Source: Tetrapyrgos nigripes
Taxonomy: Eukaryota; Basidiomycota; Agaricomycetes; Agaricales; Campanellaceae
Length of the DNA stretch: 64,000 nt
Assembly (NCBI GenBank): GCA_013368315.1
Contig: JAACJM010000075.1
Location: forward strand, 186,001 to 250,000
Reading direction: 5' to 3'
The notes under the pieces are model-generated. The model worked only from the letters and a program-made list of their open reading frames with translations. It was not told the origin of the DNA and did not search any database. Of this stretch, positions 1 through 11,990 are shown piece by piece. Numbering within the stretch: position 1 is the stretch's first letter; each line of letters opens with the position of its first letter. Made by a program: the position numbers and the translations under genes.

Positions 1-293
1 GCAAGGAATTATCTGATTTTGGCAAGACATTGATGGGTAAGGTGTTTCATTTCATTTCAGTCTTGGTCTTTTCTTTTGTTGCTTTGTCTCCTTTCTTCTT
101 CCCAGCCCTGCATAATGAATGATACTTACTCTGCTATGCAGATCAACTTCCCAAATCATATGGGCTCTTGGTCCCCTCCACCATCCAAGTAAATCTCTCA
201 GGCCCATCTGTGCTGTCCTCCCACCTCTCAAATTTCACAGGAGACGATGCAAGATGGGTTGGTGAGAAGGGGTTGAGTGGGGGTGAGTAGCTA
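1..293. other. Flank without recognised gene
   Basis: Nothing recognisable is seen between the window edge and the first transposon. Short open frames are present but none has a codon pattern, motif or splice structure that I can support. Confidence 0.4.
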
Positions 294-3200
294 AGGTAGC
301 AGAAGTCCACTGCCATCGGTAGTCACGTGAAAACGTGTGACACCGACCCCGATATGCAAGGCTTGGTGAGCAGGGCATTAGAGGAAAAAAGAGCACTGCA
401 GAATGGTAGCTAGGGATGTTGTCTATAGATCTGTGGTCTTATATTTCTGAGGAATAGTGCCGATGTAAAGCTTTAGCACAAAAAACTTTTTTTTTCCAAA
501 AATGCTCAGAACAGGATTTCTATCCGAACGAGGTAGACAATGAAAATTTGGTCTCTCCAAAACAGCTGCTCATGTGACCGTATTGTTGCAGCCTCAGCAG
601 CACTCGGAGACGTGTTTTTTGCCTCTTTTACATCACCATGCCCACTCTGAAGTGAAAGAAATACATCAAGAACCTCAGACACCATGCCAAGAAACGAGCA
701 AGACGTGAATCTCCTCATAATCCTGATCCCGCCACCCACTCTCCCACACCCGAACCTGCACTCGAGCCTGCACCTGATGTGGACTCAGATCTTGAACTGG
801 AAGATCATCCTGGTTTGAATATTGACGACGGCAACTCGGATACTTTTTCGATTGCATCATCAGACTTCTCTTGTGAGAATGATGATGTGCCTGATTTTGA
901 CACTGATAACTCACTGGTGCACTGGCTTACACTCGGACATGAACGCCTACAGGCTAGGCTTCACTTGCAAATTAAAAACAAGAGATCAAACTGGAAAACC
1001 AAAACACTTGGAGCTCAACCTGCTGAGCAGACGCTGCGCACACACAAAGCCAACATTCGGAAGAATAAAGAAGCACACGGTGATGGCTTGATGCAATGGC
1101 GATTGGGCATGGGCAAGGGAAAGGCACAGAGCAGTGAGAAATCTACAGCCACGCCCGATGAATCAGTACCTGTGGCTTTAGACTCGGATGATGAAATAGA
1201 GATTGTTGAATCTCAGAACAGGAATGAAACTGCTGCAAATTTGCCAAGTACTCCTCAACTGTCAGTGACCATCGAGGAAGTGGATGATGAAGATCTTTTC
1301 TGTGAATACAGGACCTGGATGCATCCATCCCTTGGCTTCTTGAAGAAGATGGTGTCAATGACATTGACATTCCGGATTCAATTTTTTTTGACATCCAGGA
1401 AGACTTGTTGCCTTCAACATCATCTGATTCGTCTATCCCCGCTCCATCTAACCAACCATCAAAACGACAAATCCCCACCCCTTCGAAAGTTCAATCTTGC
1501 ATCACGCAGCTGGATGAGATGCTCCATCCACGTCAGAAGACTGGCCATGGATTTAGCAAAAAGGCATCTCCATTTGATAGAGTTCTTCGAGGTCGGCTCG
1601 AATTGATGCTTTCTTTCCTTCGGCTTCAAGTCCATAATGAGTACACTCAATGGACTTGGTCCGCTGATCTCATTGCTGTGACTGCTGGGAAAGGTCCATG
1701 GTTATCTCGTATGCTCAGGGTCTGGACAATAGACTTTGTGGAGAACCCGGAGAAGCTTCCAAAGCCAGCATATGGGTGCAAAAACAAGTCAATGCTAGAT
1801 GACGAGGACCTAACACATGAGCTCAAGCTGCATCTTCAGGGGATTGGGAAATATGTTGCTGCAAGACATGTTGTTCAATTCATCAACTCACCAGAGGTAA
1901 AAGCTCAGTTGCGGTTGAAAAAGGGAATCACTGAGCGTACTGCGCATCAGTGGATGAATCGTATGGACAAGAGATGGGGGAAGGATCCTAAGGGAATGTA
2001 TTTTGATGGCCATGGACGAGAGGATGTTGTTGATTACCGACAAGAGGGAAAGTGGGCAAGGCACACACGAAAATGGAACAGTGACGGCACCGAGGACACG
2101 CAGAATTTTATTCCAACTGCCAATGGGAAGACAGTGGTCATGTGGCGACATGATGAATCCACTTTCTACGCAAATGATCAACGAAACTTGCATTGGGTTG
2201 ATAAAGATGAGCCGGCCACTCCAAAGCCCAAAGGAGAAGGATTATCAGCCATGTATGCTGGCTTTGTCTCTCCAGATTATGGGTGGCTAGAGAGCAAGGA
2301 CTCGAGGTAAATTTTGGGTTGATTATTCATTTATTGACTTGCATTCTGACACTTATATTCAGGCAGACTGCTGGAGTGGTTTTTCGTGCTGGAAAAAACC
2401 GTGATGGATATTTCAACAATGACGATGTCATAGTACAGGCAACAGTTGCGATGGATATTCTTGAAAGAGACTATCCGGATGAAATTCATGTTCTCGCATA
2501 TGACAATGCCAAGACACATACAGCACGAGCTGCTGATGCTCTCATGGCAATGAAGATGCCAGTCAAGGAAAATAAAGATTGGGGATATTTCACCTGCAAT
2601 GGCATCAAGCATCGCATGCGGAAGGGGGAATTTGCTGATGGAACCCCTCAAGATTTCTATTACCCATCTGATCATCCGAAACATCCGGGCTGGTTCAAAG
2701 GAATGCGACAAATTATCCAGGAGCGGGTTGATAAAGGTGCAGACTTGCCGGATCCTTCCAAGGTCAAGCTCAACTGTGAATGTAAAGGTTTCAAATGTGA
2801 ACCTGGAGCTAAAGACTGCTGCTGCTGAAGAATTTTATTTAATCAGCCGGATTTTCAGAATCAAAAAAGCTGTCTCGAGGAGCATTGTGAGAAGTGGGGG
2901 TTCATCGTGATTTTTTTCCCCAAGTACCACTGCGAATTGAACTTCATTGAGCAGTGCTGCGGGTATGCCAAGCAGATTTATCGAGAATTTCCGGAGTCAA
3001 CAAAAAATGCTGATTTGGAACGGAACATGCTTCAGGCTATTGCATCTGTTCCTCTTTTATCCATGCACAGGTTAGTCCGCTTTCTCAACTCAGCCCTTGG
3101 GAATATGCTGATGACTTTTACAGGTTTGCAATACGAGCAGACCGCTTCATGGACACTTATCGGAAAGGTTTGAATGGTACCCAGGCTGCATGGGCAGCTA

Positions 3201-3427
3201 AAAAGTACCGAGGGCATCGAGTTGTTCTGGAAAAAATCATGGAGGAGTTCGATCAAGCTCATAGTAATACAAACGTAACTTAGTTCTACTCACAAACCTG
3301 AAATTCGCTCCTTAAAATTTTTTTTCGATGGTTGACCAAAACGGCCATGTGACAGTGACATGTCACACCATGTGACAGTGACATGTCACACCATGTGACT
3401 ATCAATGGCAGTGGACTTCCGCTACCT
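294..3427 (+). mobile_element. IS630/Tc1-like DNA transposon, copy 1 (3134 bp)
   Basis: The two ends form an inverted repeat. Bases 294-330 match the reverse complement of 3391-3427 over about 37 positions with a few mismatches; the outermost bases read AGGTAGC. TA dinucleotides flank both ends (292-293 and 3428-3429), the target duplication expected of the Tc1/mariner/IS630 superfamily. The right subterminal region carries a 23-bp direct repeat (about 3348-3391) built on CCATGTGACAGTGACATGTC, a possible transposase-binding repeat. Inside is one plus-strand DDE transposase gene. Size and organisation match the second element at 7204-10351, but the two terminal repeats differ in sequence, so they are separate subfamilies. 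Confidence 0.9.
638..3283 (+). pseudogene. DDE transposase gene of copy 1, disabled
   Basis: The protein would cut and paste the surrounding element in the nucleus. An acidic, low-complexity N-terminal third is followed by a helix-rich DNA-binding region and a DDE core. The triad is visible as HDESTF (about 2150-2170), YDNAKTH (about 2499-2520) and ELNFIE (about 2935-2955), a spacing and motif set typical of Tc1/IS630-like enzymes. Two short introns are clear, 2307-2362 and 3071-3123, both GT..AG and in phase. The C terminus ends at TAG 3281-3283 after a basic FAIRADRFMDTYRKGL-type tail. The gene is broken. TGA at 653-655 follows five codons, TGA at 2826-2828 interrupts a Cys-rich stretch, and the frame shifts by one near 1300-1345. 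Both stops fit CGA to TGA. The start was chosen because reading through the first stop restores a long open frame and the second copy also begins with Met-Pro. Confidence 0.85.
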
Positions 3428-3571
3428 TATCTACTTATCTACCATTTTTTTTTTTCATCTTGATTACTTTTGTTGTGTTCCTTTGTCTTTTTGTCTTTTG
3501 CCATGAGGTGGAAGTGAAATCCAACTTGATTACAACCAGTCTCCTCATCTAAGTACTGCTACCAAGGTATC

Positions 3572-3940
3572 CTATGTCACAGTAAGCACAGACTCCAAGA
3601 ACCTCAGCTCGCCAGCAGCTGCAAAGTTCAATCACCCTGGAAACTGAGCCCTTACGCTGACAGCGATCACATCACCTGCATGCCACTGGCCCTGCTCCTT
3701 CCCAATAACCTGACCCTCCCTCTGCGTAATTTCTGTGTTCCCTAGCCAATTATTATGACTATGCAACCAACGTGTGTGCATAAAGTCCAGCTGGCCATTT
3801 GAGCCTCTGGGTATGATGCCAATCTCAAACCAGCTCCATGAGTTGTGCTGAGGGAAGTTGACAAAGCCTTGATCATGTGAGTGCGTAGAAACACGGATGG
3901 CAGCGATCTGGGCAGTGTCAGGCACAGAAAGTGGTGGCAA
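3572..3940 (-). pseudogene. Relic of an uncharacterised fungal protein
   Basis: A minus-strand frame encodes a Trp/His-rich segment with STHSHDQGF, NSWSWFEIGI, WLHSHNNWLGN and a WHAGDVIAVSVRAQFPG motif. The spacing of aromatic and hydrophobic residues suggests a beta-sandwich. I recall similar SHDQG...SWFE segments in uncharacterised agaricomycete proteins, but I cannot name a function. TGA at 3632-3634 falls exactly where a Trp would follow FPG (TGG to TGA). Beyond it the frame stays open for 19 more codons, ending at TAG 3572-3574. No start is secure; the open frame merges upstream with non-conserved sequence toward the solo LTR. A premature stop and the lack of other exons make this a fragment. 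Confidence 0.45.
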
Positions 3941-4226
3941 GTGGAATCAGACTTTTGAGACAATTTTTGCAGATTCACTGTATGCCAAAACTGGCCCCAG
4001 TGTGCAGAACTTTTGTTGGATGGTCCAAGTGTCAGTTGGTCCAAGAGAGGGAGGAGCCCGAGGATTGGGTTCATGGGTGGTAGAGGACTCAGAGGGTGAC
4101 AATGGATATAAAGATGTTGCAGAAAAGAGGATGTGGACATTCTGGAAGAGTGACAGATCTTCTGCTCCTTGATCAGGTGCACCAGCATTTGTTGAGTATG
4201 GTGGAGTTTTCAGTACTTCTGGCAGC

Positions 4227-4594
4227 TGTAAGGGCGACTCCTGACACATGAGGCAATCACTCAACAACTGCAGGAGGAGAGCCAAAGATATATAAATCAG
4301 AACTAGAAGATACAAGGCTGACATACTATGCACCTGCAGGAGGAGATCCAAAGAGAAAAACTCAAGGATACTCGCCTGCAGGGAAGGGGTATATATACTT
4401 GTATGAAGGCCTGGAAAAAGATCTACAAAACTGTACAGTTGAAACGAAGTAATAGAAAGGTGGAATGATGACAGATCAAATGATGAATGATGAAACAATG
4501 AAACAGGGATAAACAAGTTGATGAAGTCCAGATAAAACAAGAACAAACAAGTCCTAAAGGAGAAGGGAAGGAAAAAGGAAACTGTCCCCTTACA
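4227..4594 (-). mobile_element. Solo LTR, family TGTAAGGG (368 bp)
   Basis: The element begins TGTAAGGG and ends CCCCTTACA, the TG..CA termini of a long terminal repeat. It is flanked by the 5-bp duplication GCAGC (4222-4226 and 4595-4599). It is the inverted relative of the LTR at 17614-17996, sharing a TATA-like stretch and the surrounding sequence over nearly its whole length. No internal retrotransposon coding region is present, so this is a recombination remnant. Orientation is inferred from the TATA-like box. Confidence 0.88.
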
Positions 4595-4599
4595 GCAGC

Positions 4600-7203
4600 T
4601 CTGGACCATAGTAGGGCAGTCTCTGCACCAGGCTGACAGGGCTATTTTCGAATGGATGTCTGGAAATGTGCCATCATTATGCTTTCCAGCCAAATTCACA
4701 TTTGTGTGTTACATACACTTCGCTAGTGTCAACTGGTGGCAGTTCAAGAATGGAGATATGGTATATGTGATTGCAAGAGACACTGTTTGCAAGATTTCAT
4801 TAGCAGCAAGAAAGCTGGGAGTGGATTGTTTTGACTAACCAAGCTACCTGCTCCCTAACCCTAAACTTGCTTTTTTCACTGGCTGCTCCACAGCGTGGGG
4901 ACTTTACAGAAGAAAGGTATTGCAGTGCAACAATGTTCATTACTGTCTTTATTTATGGTCTTTGCCCAAGACTGAGAGTCAATCACTCATCTAGTTTTGC
5001 TGTCCTCAATTTGTAGGCACCCTGTCTTACCAGTGCAGCACCACTCTTTGTTGAGAAATGATTTACAAGTGTGAAGTGGAAGTCCTTCAAAGGTCCTGAG
5101 TATAATAAACCTGCTATCAATATGAAGGGAGACTCACCTTCCAAGAAGAACAATTCATAAGTGGCAGCGTGACTGGATCCCTGAAGGTGACTATGAGCAT
5201 GATGCTTGTGTCTGTCAGAGAGAGTTCCTTTGGGATCATCATATGATACATGTAGAACAATGCTGGAAGAAGTGGAAACTTCTGGACCCAGAGCAGAAGA
5301 ACTGGTATGCTGGAGAGCATGACTGCAGCACCTATAACATAGGTTGCTTGCTTGACCTGCTCTGACGATAAGCTAGTCTTTCTCTGCTGTACGAGAAGTC
5401 GCTGCATATCGCTGCAAATTATTGTGGTGTGCCAAATAAGCTCACCATTGGTGATGACATTGAAGTGATTATCGAAATGAATGTCTATGTTGCTTGAGGC
5501 TTCTTTGACCTCATTGTGAGGAACTGATTATCCAGTATAGGGAAATATGTGGGTACCCCCTGGGTACCAGTGAATATTTAAGTTCAACAGTGTATGACAT
5601 AAATATGGGCATTTGTATATAGTAGAGAGGTGTAAAGGTGTACATAGAGCTCATACATGGACTTCAATGAAGTGTACTGAAACTCAAATGTGTGTGGATA
5701 AGCACAGCCACTTACTTCTGTCCACAGTAGTCTCATTGCTACCTCAAGTATTTTTCTACAAAACAGCCTGGATATTTTTACCACAAGCCTATTGCATGCA
5801 TTAGAGACTACTTTCATCCTCTGCATGCCAATATTCTATGAATCATGTACCAAAATCAACCTTAGATTCAAAATGAAGGCTTACACATGAACTTGAATAA
5901 TGCTCATCATAATTCTCATTGTAAATACAACCTACTTATTCTACTTCATCACTGAGCCAGTGTTTCAAGCATTCACTAAGGCAATTTGTACATCCAATTC
6001 CTAGAAAAGTCAAGATCAATGTGAAATTAGCCTGAGGTTTAGTAGAGTTTGTGCTAGAAATTCACTTCTACACTTTGAATATGTTGTGGTACTGACTATT
6101 GGTGCAGAAGCTATAGCATTCCTTGTTTTCAAACCATTAGAAGTGACTTAGATGTTGGGTAGATGCTGGTAAGGTACCATGTTTCTTGCCTTTATGTTGT
6201 ACGAAAATCTATTGGAAGATATGTAAGCCTGTATTGGATTATATACTAACCTGCCTGCTATGGTAATTTCTGGAATCATTCTCATGGATCTTGACCAATC
6301 TCAATGCCTCCACACAATTCTACCTTTTGGCGGGCTGATAACAAGGACTCTGCATTTACATCTTATTTGTGACTCTGAACTACTTTGTATGGCTCCCAGA
6401 AATATATATTCAATGATTTTGCCAGTATTCTACATTATTGTCTTCTTTGTTTCTTAGATTTTTTATCATTCTCTGTCTCCTCAGTCTCTTTGGTGTGATA
6501 TGCCACTTGCTTAGATCTATGCAGCTGTGCATTCTCCTAGACTGTCTGTGACATCATAACTACTTCCTCTTCAACAGGTCAGGCCTTTCAGCTATAAGTC
6601 CAGCTTCCTGTAAAGCCTTTCTACTATGTTCTGCTGCTTATTCCTCAGTCACAATAAAAGAGCCATCAGAAGGTCTAATCAACAATGATTCTACATAATA
6701 AGCAAAGGTTATTGAATATTTGAAGGTACCCACATGTATCCACATGTACCCGCAGATTTCTGATGCCCAGGAGCTTTATGTCATATGTCGTACCAGCCAA
6801 AAATAGGACCAAATTGACAGGTCCCTCTGTCGAGGATAGCTCTGCTTTCAATCTCGATATTCAGAGGGACCTAGTAACAGGTCTATGTTCTGCCCTTGTA
6901 TTGCATCATATGTCGCAGTATCTGATCTGAGTCGTATACATGCTAGTCCAAAAATAAAAGTGGTCTCATTTCTCTGATTTAAATGTACCTCAACATGGAT
7001 ATATCCAGTATGCATAGGTGGGTCTCTTGCAAAGTACCTTGGGAGCCTCAAGTGCAAAGTGTGCTTACAGACAACCATTTAGCAAGGACTGAATCAAATT
7101 AGGTCATCGATGAATAGAAGAAGCTCTGTCTAGCCTCAACAGTCAATCCTGCCTTCGCATTATGTACATATCTATATCCTTCGCATCCTACTAGACACTG
7201 GTA
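4600..7203. other. AT-rich intergenic stretch, no gene supported
   Basis: Several short open frames occur on both strands, for example one at 5117-5407 on the minus strand with a hydrophobic segment. None has a recognised domain or a convincing splice model. Two short inverted copies of TGTGGGTACC lie near 5549 and 6725-6735, possibly the ends of an eroded element of about 1.2 kb. No flanking duplication was found. Confidence 0.35.
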
Positions 7204-10200
7204 AGGAAGGCGACACCAGGAACCGCTTACATTTATGTAAGCGTAGCTGTGTAGCACTGCCACCCGCCAAAGTCGAGGTCCAAGAAAAAAAAAAAACTTT
7301 TAGGTAGCAAAAACTGTAGCTAGTACAACAAGAAGTATAGTATCTGCACCCGAGATGTGAAAGAAAGCTATGGAACAGTACGATGTCCATGGTACCTTTG
7401 GTTGGCCCAGGCAGCCTGTGCTCCTGTCAAGCCTTCTGCATAGGCATGAATATATCTATCTGCGCGATTTGCAAAGCTATTAAGTAGTAAGAGAAAGGAC
7501 AGATTAGTAAAGAGGATTGAAACCAGATAAAAAATTTGACCTACCGCCGAATCAGAACAAGTGGTACTTCATCCAGAGATTTTTTTATGTTGGTCTTCAT
7601 CTCTTGCATGGTTGAAGTGTGGGGACAGCAACGGTAGGTCAACTTGGACCTACCCCAGTACAACTCAATGTAATTGAGTTCGCAATGGAATTTCGGATAA
7701 TATTCACAGAGGTGACTGCGAGATTCAATGTATTCCTGGACTGCGGATTTTTGATTTACGAAATCAGACTGATAAAATAGTACCTTGTGGCAGTAGCACC
7801 TCAAGTTTGTCCGGTCCTCAAAGCAAGTCTTCGGACACGATGCATTGAGAGAGGAACCATCAGTTGGCCAGAGACCCCTCTCCTTGATGATCTGTTCAGA
7901 ACCTTTGAAATATCCAGGATAGGTGGGATGATCGTTGGGATAGTAAAACTCCGGTGGTGTACCATTGGGCAGAGTTCCATTGCGCATGCGGACACCGTTT
8001 CCCGGCCAGTCAGGGTGTGGACCTTTCACCATCTTGCGAGCAGAGAGTGCGTCAGCGGGACGAAATTGATGAGTCCTCACTTTGTCAAAGAGAAATAGTG
8101 CAGTCTTTGTTCCTCCAGTGCGAGACTCAAAAATATCGACTGCGTTCTCAACTTGCTTCAGCACATGCTCTCCTGTGAAGTACCCTTCACGAGAAGAACC
8201 TGCCTCAAAGAAGACACGAGCTTCACTAGAAAGTAAATTGTAAGTATGATTCCAGAGATTATATTGCAGAAACTCACTCTTCTTCGCTCTCAGGATCTTT
8301 GAGTGTAAGTCTGCCCCATTCTGTGGTTAAAAAGTCTGAAACCATCAACGAAGGGCCCTCTCCCTTGGGTTGTGGTGCAGTTGACATGTCCTCATGGTAA
8401 AATCCTCACTTTCGGCGGTCATGAGCATAAAATGTGGATTCGTCATGAGTGATGGGAATGATTTGAAATCAGTAGGGACCCTGTGGAACAGGAAATGGTG
8501 TGGGAATGCTTTCAACCTCTCCATTGCGATCATAGAGCACCATACGCTTTTTGTACTCCATCCAACGTTTGCAAAACTCATCCCGCAATTTGACAACATC
8601 TGGTCTCTCATGACCATCCTCGTACTGTTTTCGCTTCCTTTCACCAAATCTCCATACCATCCCAACCAGCCAGCGCTCTCCAGTTCGGACACTGATGTCA
8701 GTCTTTGAACCTGGATGATGCTTCTCGACCCACGCCTTCGTTGATGGCTCCTGCAAGAACTCCACAACATTCCAGCCAGAAACGTAACCCCCTTCCTCTG
8801 TTGCGGCTTTCTCCAACAAGTACACCTTGAGATGGTGTTGAAAATCCTCGTCATCAAGTATTTTGGGACGGAATTTCGGATAATGGAGAAGAGGTAGCTC
8901 GGCACAGCTAAGGAACAAATGGATCCAACTGTGAATGTTCTGTGTGTAGAACAAATTATGACCTGATGCAATAGCTGCTAATCTTGACGCTTTTGTCCAG
9001 GTGCATGGATGTGTATCGTCCAGGTACAGATTGACTGCTGCCAGCATTGCAAACAGCTGAGTTTTGGACTTTTGCTCATCCTTTTGAGTCCGTCGTGAGC
9101 CTTGCGCAGTGCATCACGGTTGAGGGCTTTGTCAAAACTTGGTAGATTCCCTGCAGTTCGTCGAAGATCATTGAGATGTGTATGGAGGGAGGCCAGAGTT
9201 AATGTTGGGCAAGAAAGATTGAAGTCCAGAGTGGATGAAGCGGATATAGGTAATGGGTCAATTTCGGCGAGTGGGGATGGAGGAGACTCAGCAGGTTGAG
9301 TTGTTGCTAGTGAGTCCAAATCTGTATGCTCCCATCTTCATTCACCATCTCATCCAGCTCGCAATTCCAGGTTGGTCCATTCATGATCTCTATTTCCTCC
9401 ATCTCGTCGTCTTCGCTGTCTCCCTCAACCTCATCCAAATCCAAGACAGCTTTCAGCAGCTCTGTTTTAGAGGGACGCGTGAAAAACCCGGTAATAAATT
9501 GTTGTTTCCCATCTTCTGCAATGCGATGACGAGTTTGAGCATGTCGCTGCATAGAGCGCTTGGAGTTTCCGGTCCATCGTCTCTTTTTTCTTGTCTGATG
9601 TGATGCTAACCAGTCATTCTATCCATCCTCTAATCGCTTCCATAGGTTGTCTAACTGCTCGGAGTTTGTGATGTCTTCAGAGTCATCCTCGTCTTCGTCC
9701 TCGCTATCAGGGTTCCATGGTGGGATAGCATGTTGCTCCAGGTCGGCAAAGCATGCAAAGATTTCTGCAGCTTCTGGGATAGCAAGTTCGGGCTCTGGTG
9801 TACAGTGGTTGGAGGGATCTGGACTCGGAGGGTCAGAGGGTTTTTTCTGGTGCTTCGGATTTTGTGTGTTTGCGAGTTTTAGAGAGGCAAGGCAAGCATT
9901 TTTGGAGTCTTTGTTTCGGGGCATAGGGAGACAACAGGGAGCTCATTTTTTTAGCTTTTTTCGTTGCTGTCGGTGATACACTGATGCTGCACCATTTGTA
10001 GAGGCGCTGATCACCTTCTTTAGGAATATCTGTAATCTTATCATTTCCTTTTTAGGTATATCTATTATCTTATCTAGATTACATAAGGTGCTATAGCTCG
10101 GCTTTGATTTTTTTTGGGTATGCGAGAAGCATCAAAAAGGTGATTTACGTTCAAAGGAAAAAAAGTCAATCTAAATCAAATTTTGGACTATTTTGTTGGT

Positions 10201-10351
10201 TCTGCTTCGTACGATCCCTTCTAAACTGCCATCCAAGCATACCCTACCATTTAGATTTTCAATATTGCAAGTAGTGCTGATGGAGTTTCCTCATCATCGA
10301 GAGGGCAGGACTGCTTACATAAACATAAGTGGTTCCTGGTGTCACCTTCCT
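7204..10351 (-). mobile_element. IS630/Tc1-like DNA transposon, copy 2 (3148 bp)
   Basis: Bases 7204-7243 match the reverse complement of 10312-10351 with few mismatches; the outer bases read AGGAAGG. TA flanks both ends (7202-7203 and 10352-10353). The internal gene runs on the minus strand. Length and gene plan equal the element at 294-3427, while the terminal repeats and protein are clearly diverged, indicating two related lineages rather than a recent duplication. Confidence 0.9.
7368..9924 (-). pseudogene. DDE transposase gene of copy 2, heavily decayed
   Basis: The predicted start is ATG at 9922-9924, opening a Met-Pro-Arg-Asn N terminus followed by an acidic, Pro/Ser-rich region. The helix-rich middle (about 8470-9047) precedes a DDE core with HDESTFYAHD (near 8430), LFLFDKVRTH (near 8080) and ELNYIELYWG (near 7670), parallel to copy 1. 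Two introns are apparent, about 8228-8277 and about 7480-7550, and the C-terminal tail resembles that of copy 1 before TAG 7368-7370. Damage includes TAG at 9619-9621, TGA at 8469-8471, TGA at 8406-8408 and two probable frameshifts (near 9310-9340 and 9050-9080). The usual DNA residues after the second catalytic Asp are changed to DKV. Confidence 0.82.
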
Positions 10352-10674
10352 TAGGAATTACAATGTCACTGTCCAACCCAGTCTACAGTTTCCAAAACGG
10401 TGGATGCAAATCACTACAAGGTTACTCAATGCCAGTCTTGAGGTGAGTTTGATTCTCACCTTGCAATGGATGTCAACAATCTTTCTCTAGTCAACCTCTA
10501 CATAGGTGTAGTCTGGTGTAGGACACAACAGTGACATCTTTCTGCCATGTTCCACAACCTGTAATAGAGTCTTCATGCCTTTGAATTCACAAAGGAATGG
10601 TCTGCTGAAGGCTTTGCATTGGCCACAAGGGAGATGACCAGTCATTGTGTAATGATTGACTGCGGCCATTGGTG

Positions 10675-10681
10675 TATAAAA
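10675..10681 (+). promoter_or_regulatory. TATA box of the secreted-protein gene
   Basis: TATAAAA lies about 160 bases before the ATG at 10838. It is followed by a CT/CA-rich leader typical of highly expressed fungal genes. A possible 57-base leader intron spans 10769-10825 (GTAGGC to TTCCAG). Confidence 0.6.
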
Positions 10682-10837
10682 GTAGTACAATTCTGAACCC
10701 TTCAACCTCATTCTCATCCCTTCTCACTCATCACTCACTACTCCTCACTCACATCCTACACCTTCCAGGTAGGCTTTGGCACCTCTGACTGTTTGAGCTC
10801 TACTTCTTTTCTCATCCCCTTCCAGTTTACTATAATC

Positions 10838-11990
10838 ATGCGCTTCTTTGCTCTAGTTTCTGCCCTTGCTGCTGTTGGCTTCGCTACAGCTCGAGAATCT
10901 GCACATTTAGGTGCAGTCAGTGTCAGCCCTTGGGGATTTACTGATGGTGATGTGAGTGCATACTTGCAATTATCTTTCAATTCATTGTCCTTACTCAATC
11001 TTCAATGAACTCATAGGACATTACCCTCACCTACAATGCCACAACTGCCATTGCAGGAGGGCCTGTTCCTGAATCTGTCAGCCTTTGGGTCCAAGGTGTC
11101 TCTGTCACCAACAGATTCCAAAACCCTGTCACTGAGTTCTTCAGACTCGCACATAACAATAACTTTGATTCGCTGGTGAACCTGATCTTCACTGTGTCAT
11201 GAATCTCTTCATGTCTTTGTCTCCAAACCCTGTTTTCCTTCATTCTTTTGCTTTTAGTCTTCTTTCCAGTACTTTGGCTTATCCAGATCTTGTTCCTCTT
11301 TGTTTTACTTCTTCTTTGCTTTGCTTTGCTTCTTACTTCTAGTCTCCTTTCCAGTACTTTGGCTTATCCAGATCCTTCTTCTTTGCTTTGCTTCCTTTGT
11401 TCCTGTCACTTCTATAGTTCTTCCAGGTGTTTATCCATGGTTCTTCCTTTCTCCATAGTTCTTCCTTGTTTCCCCATAGTTCTACCTTGTTTCTCCTTGA
11501 TTCTTCCATTGTTTCTTTATTTCTCCATAGTTCTTCCTTTCCATCAGTACCTATTGATCTAGGCTTCGTCTCTTCATTCCTTTGATCATATATACTTCAG
11601 GGCTTTGTAGATAGGTCTCTAGTCTGTCCACTTGTACTCCCTATGATCCATACTGCTCAGCCTTGTCTCAGTACTATGTAGACTTGGGCCCATCTGTGGC
11701 TACTCACTCTTATCTATTCTCTTTGCTCTGTTACTTTGTCTTTGGCTCCTGTGTGGTGGCCTGAGAGGTTATCCAGTCTCTACTGAACCTGTTCTTGACA
11801 CACTGCTCAAGTCACAGTGAGTATAAGTACTAAACTTATACAGTGGCAGAAAATGATGATACTGACTAATATTCACCCTGGGTTACTGTAGGTTCCCGAG
11901 CTACTGAACTATCAAGTTTCCGGCTCTGGCCTCACCTTCTTCAGTTGCACTACTGATGAATGCCCTCAAGTTATGACCAACAATAATTGA
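10838..11990 (+). pseudogene. Small secreted protein gene split by a solo LTR
   Basis: Three coding exons can be read: 10838-10951, 11017-11194 continuing at 11806-11816, and 11892-11990. If the inserted LTR (11195-11800) and one copy of its 5-bp duplication are ignored, all exon lengths are multiples of three (38, 63 and 33 codons) and both introns are phase 0, which strongly supports the model. The original product would have about 133 residues. It has a hydrophobic N-terminal signal peptide (residues 1-18, cleavage near ATA-RES), a Thr/Val/Asn-rich middle suggesting beta structure, and two Cys near the C terminus (FFSCTTDEC). In the present allele the LTR places TGA three codons into the insertion, so translation would stop after about 100 residues. 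The family is not recognised; size and signal peptide fit fungal small secreted proteins. Confidence 0.82.
11195..11800 (+). mobile_element. Solo LTR inside a coding exon (606 bp)
   Basis: The element starts TGTCATGAATC and ends GTTCTTGACA (TGTCA..TGACA termini), and is flanked by CACTG at 11190-11194 and 11801-11805. It has a pyrimidine-rich 5' half, a TATA-like ATATATAC near 11589, then a segment around CTAGTCTGTCCACTT also seen in the LTRs at 13592, 20261 and 40315. No internal domain remains. Confidence 0.9.

Noticed and set aside
3947..4699. Minus-strand 250-codon frame
   Set aside because: It runs through the solo LTR and across non-conserved sequence, so it is an accidental frame.
11248..11562. 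Plus-strand Leu/Phe/Ser-rich hydrophobic frame
   Set aside because: It is the pyrimidine-rich part of the 11195-11800 LTR read in one frame.
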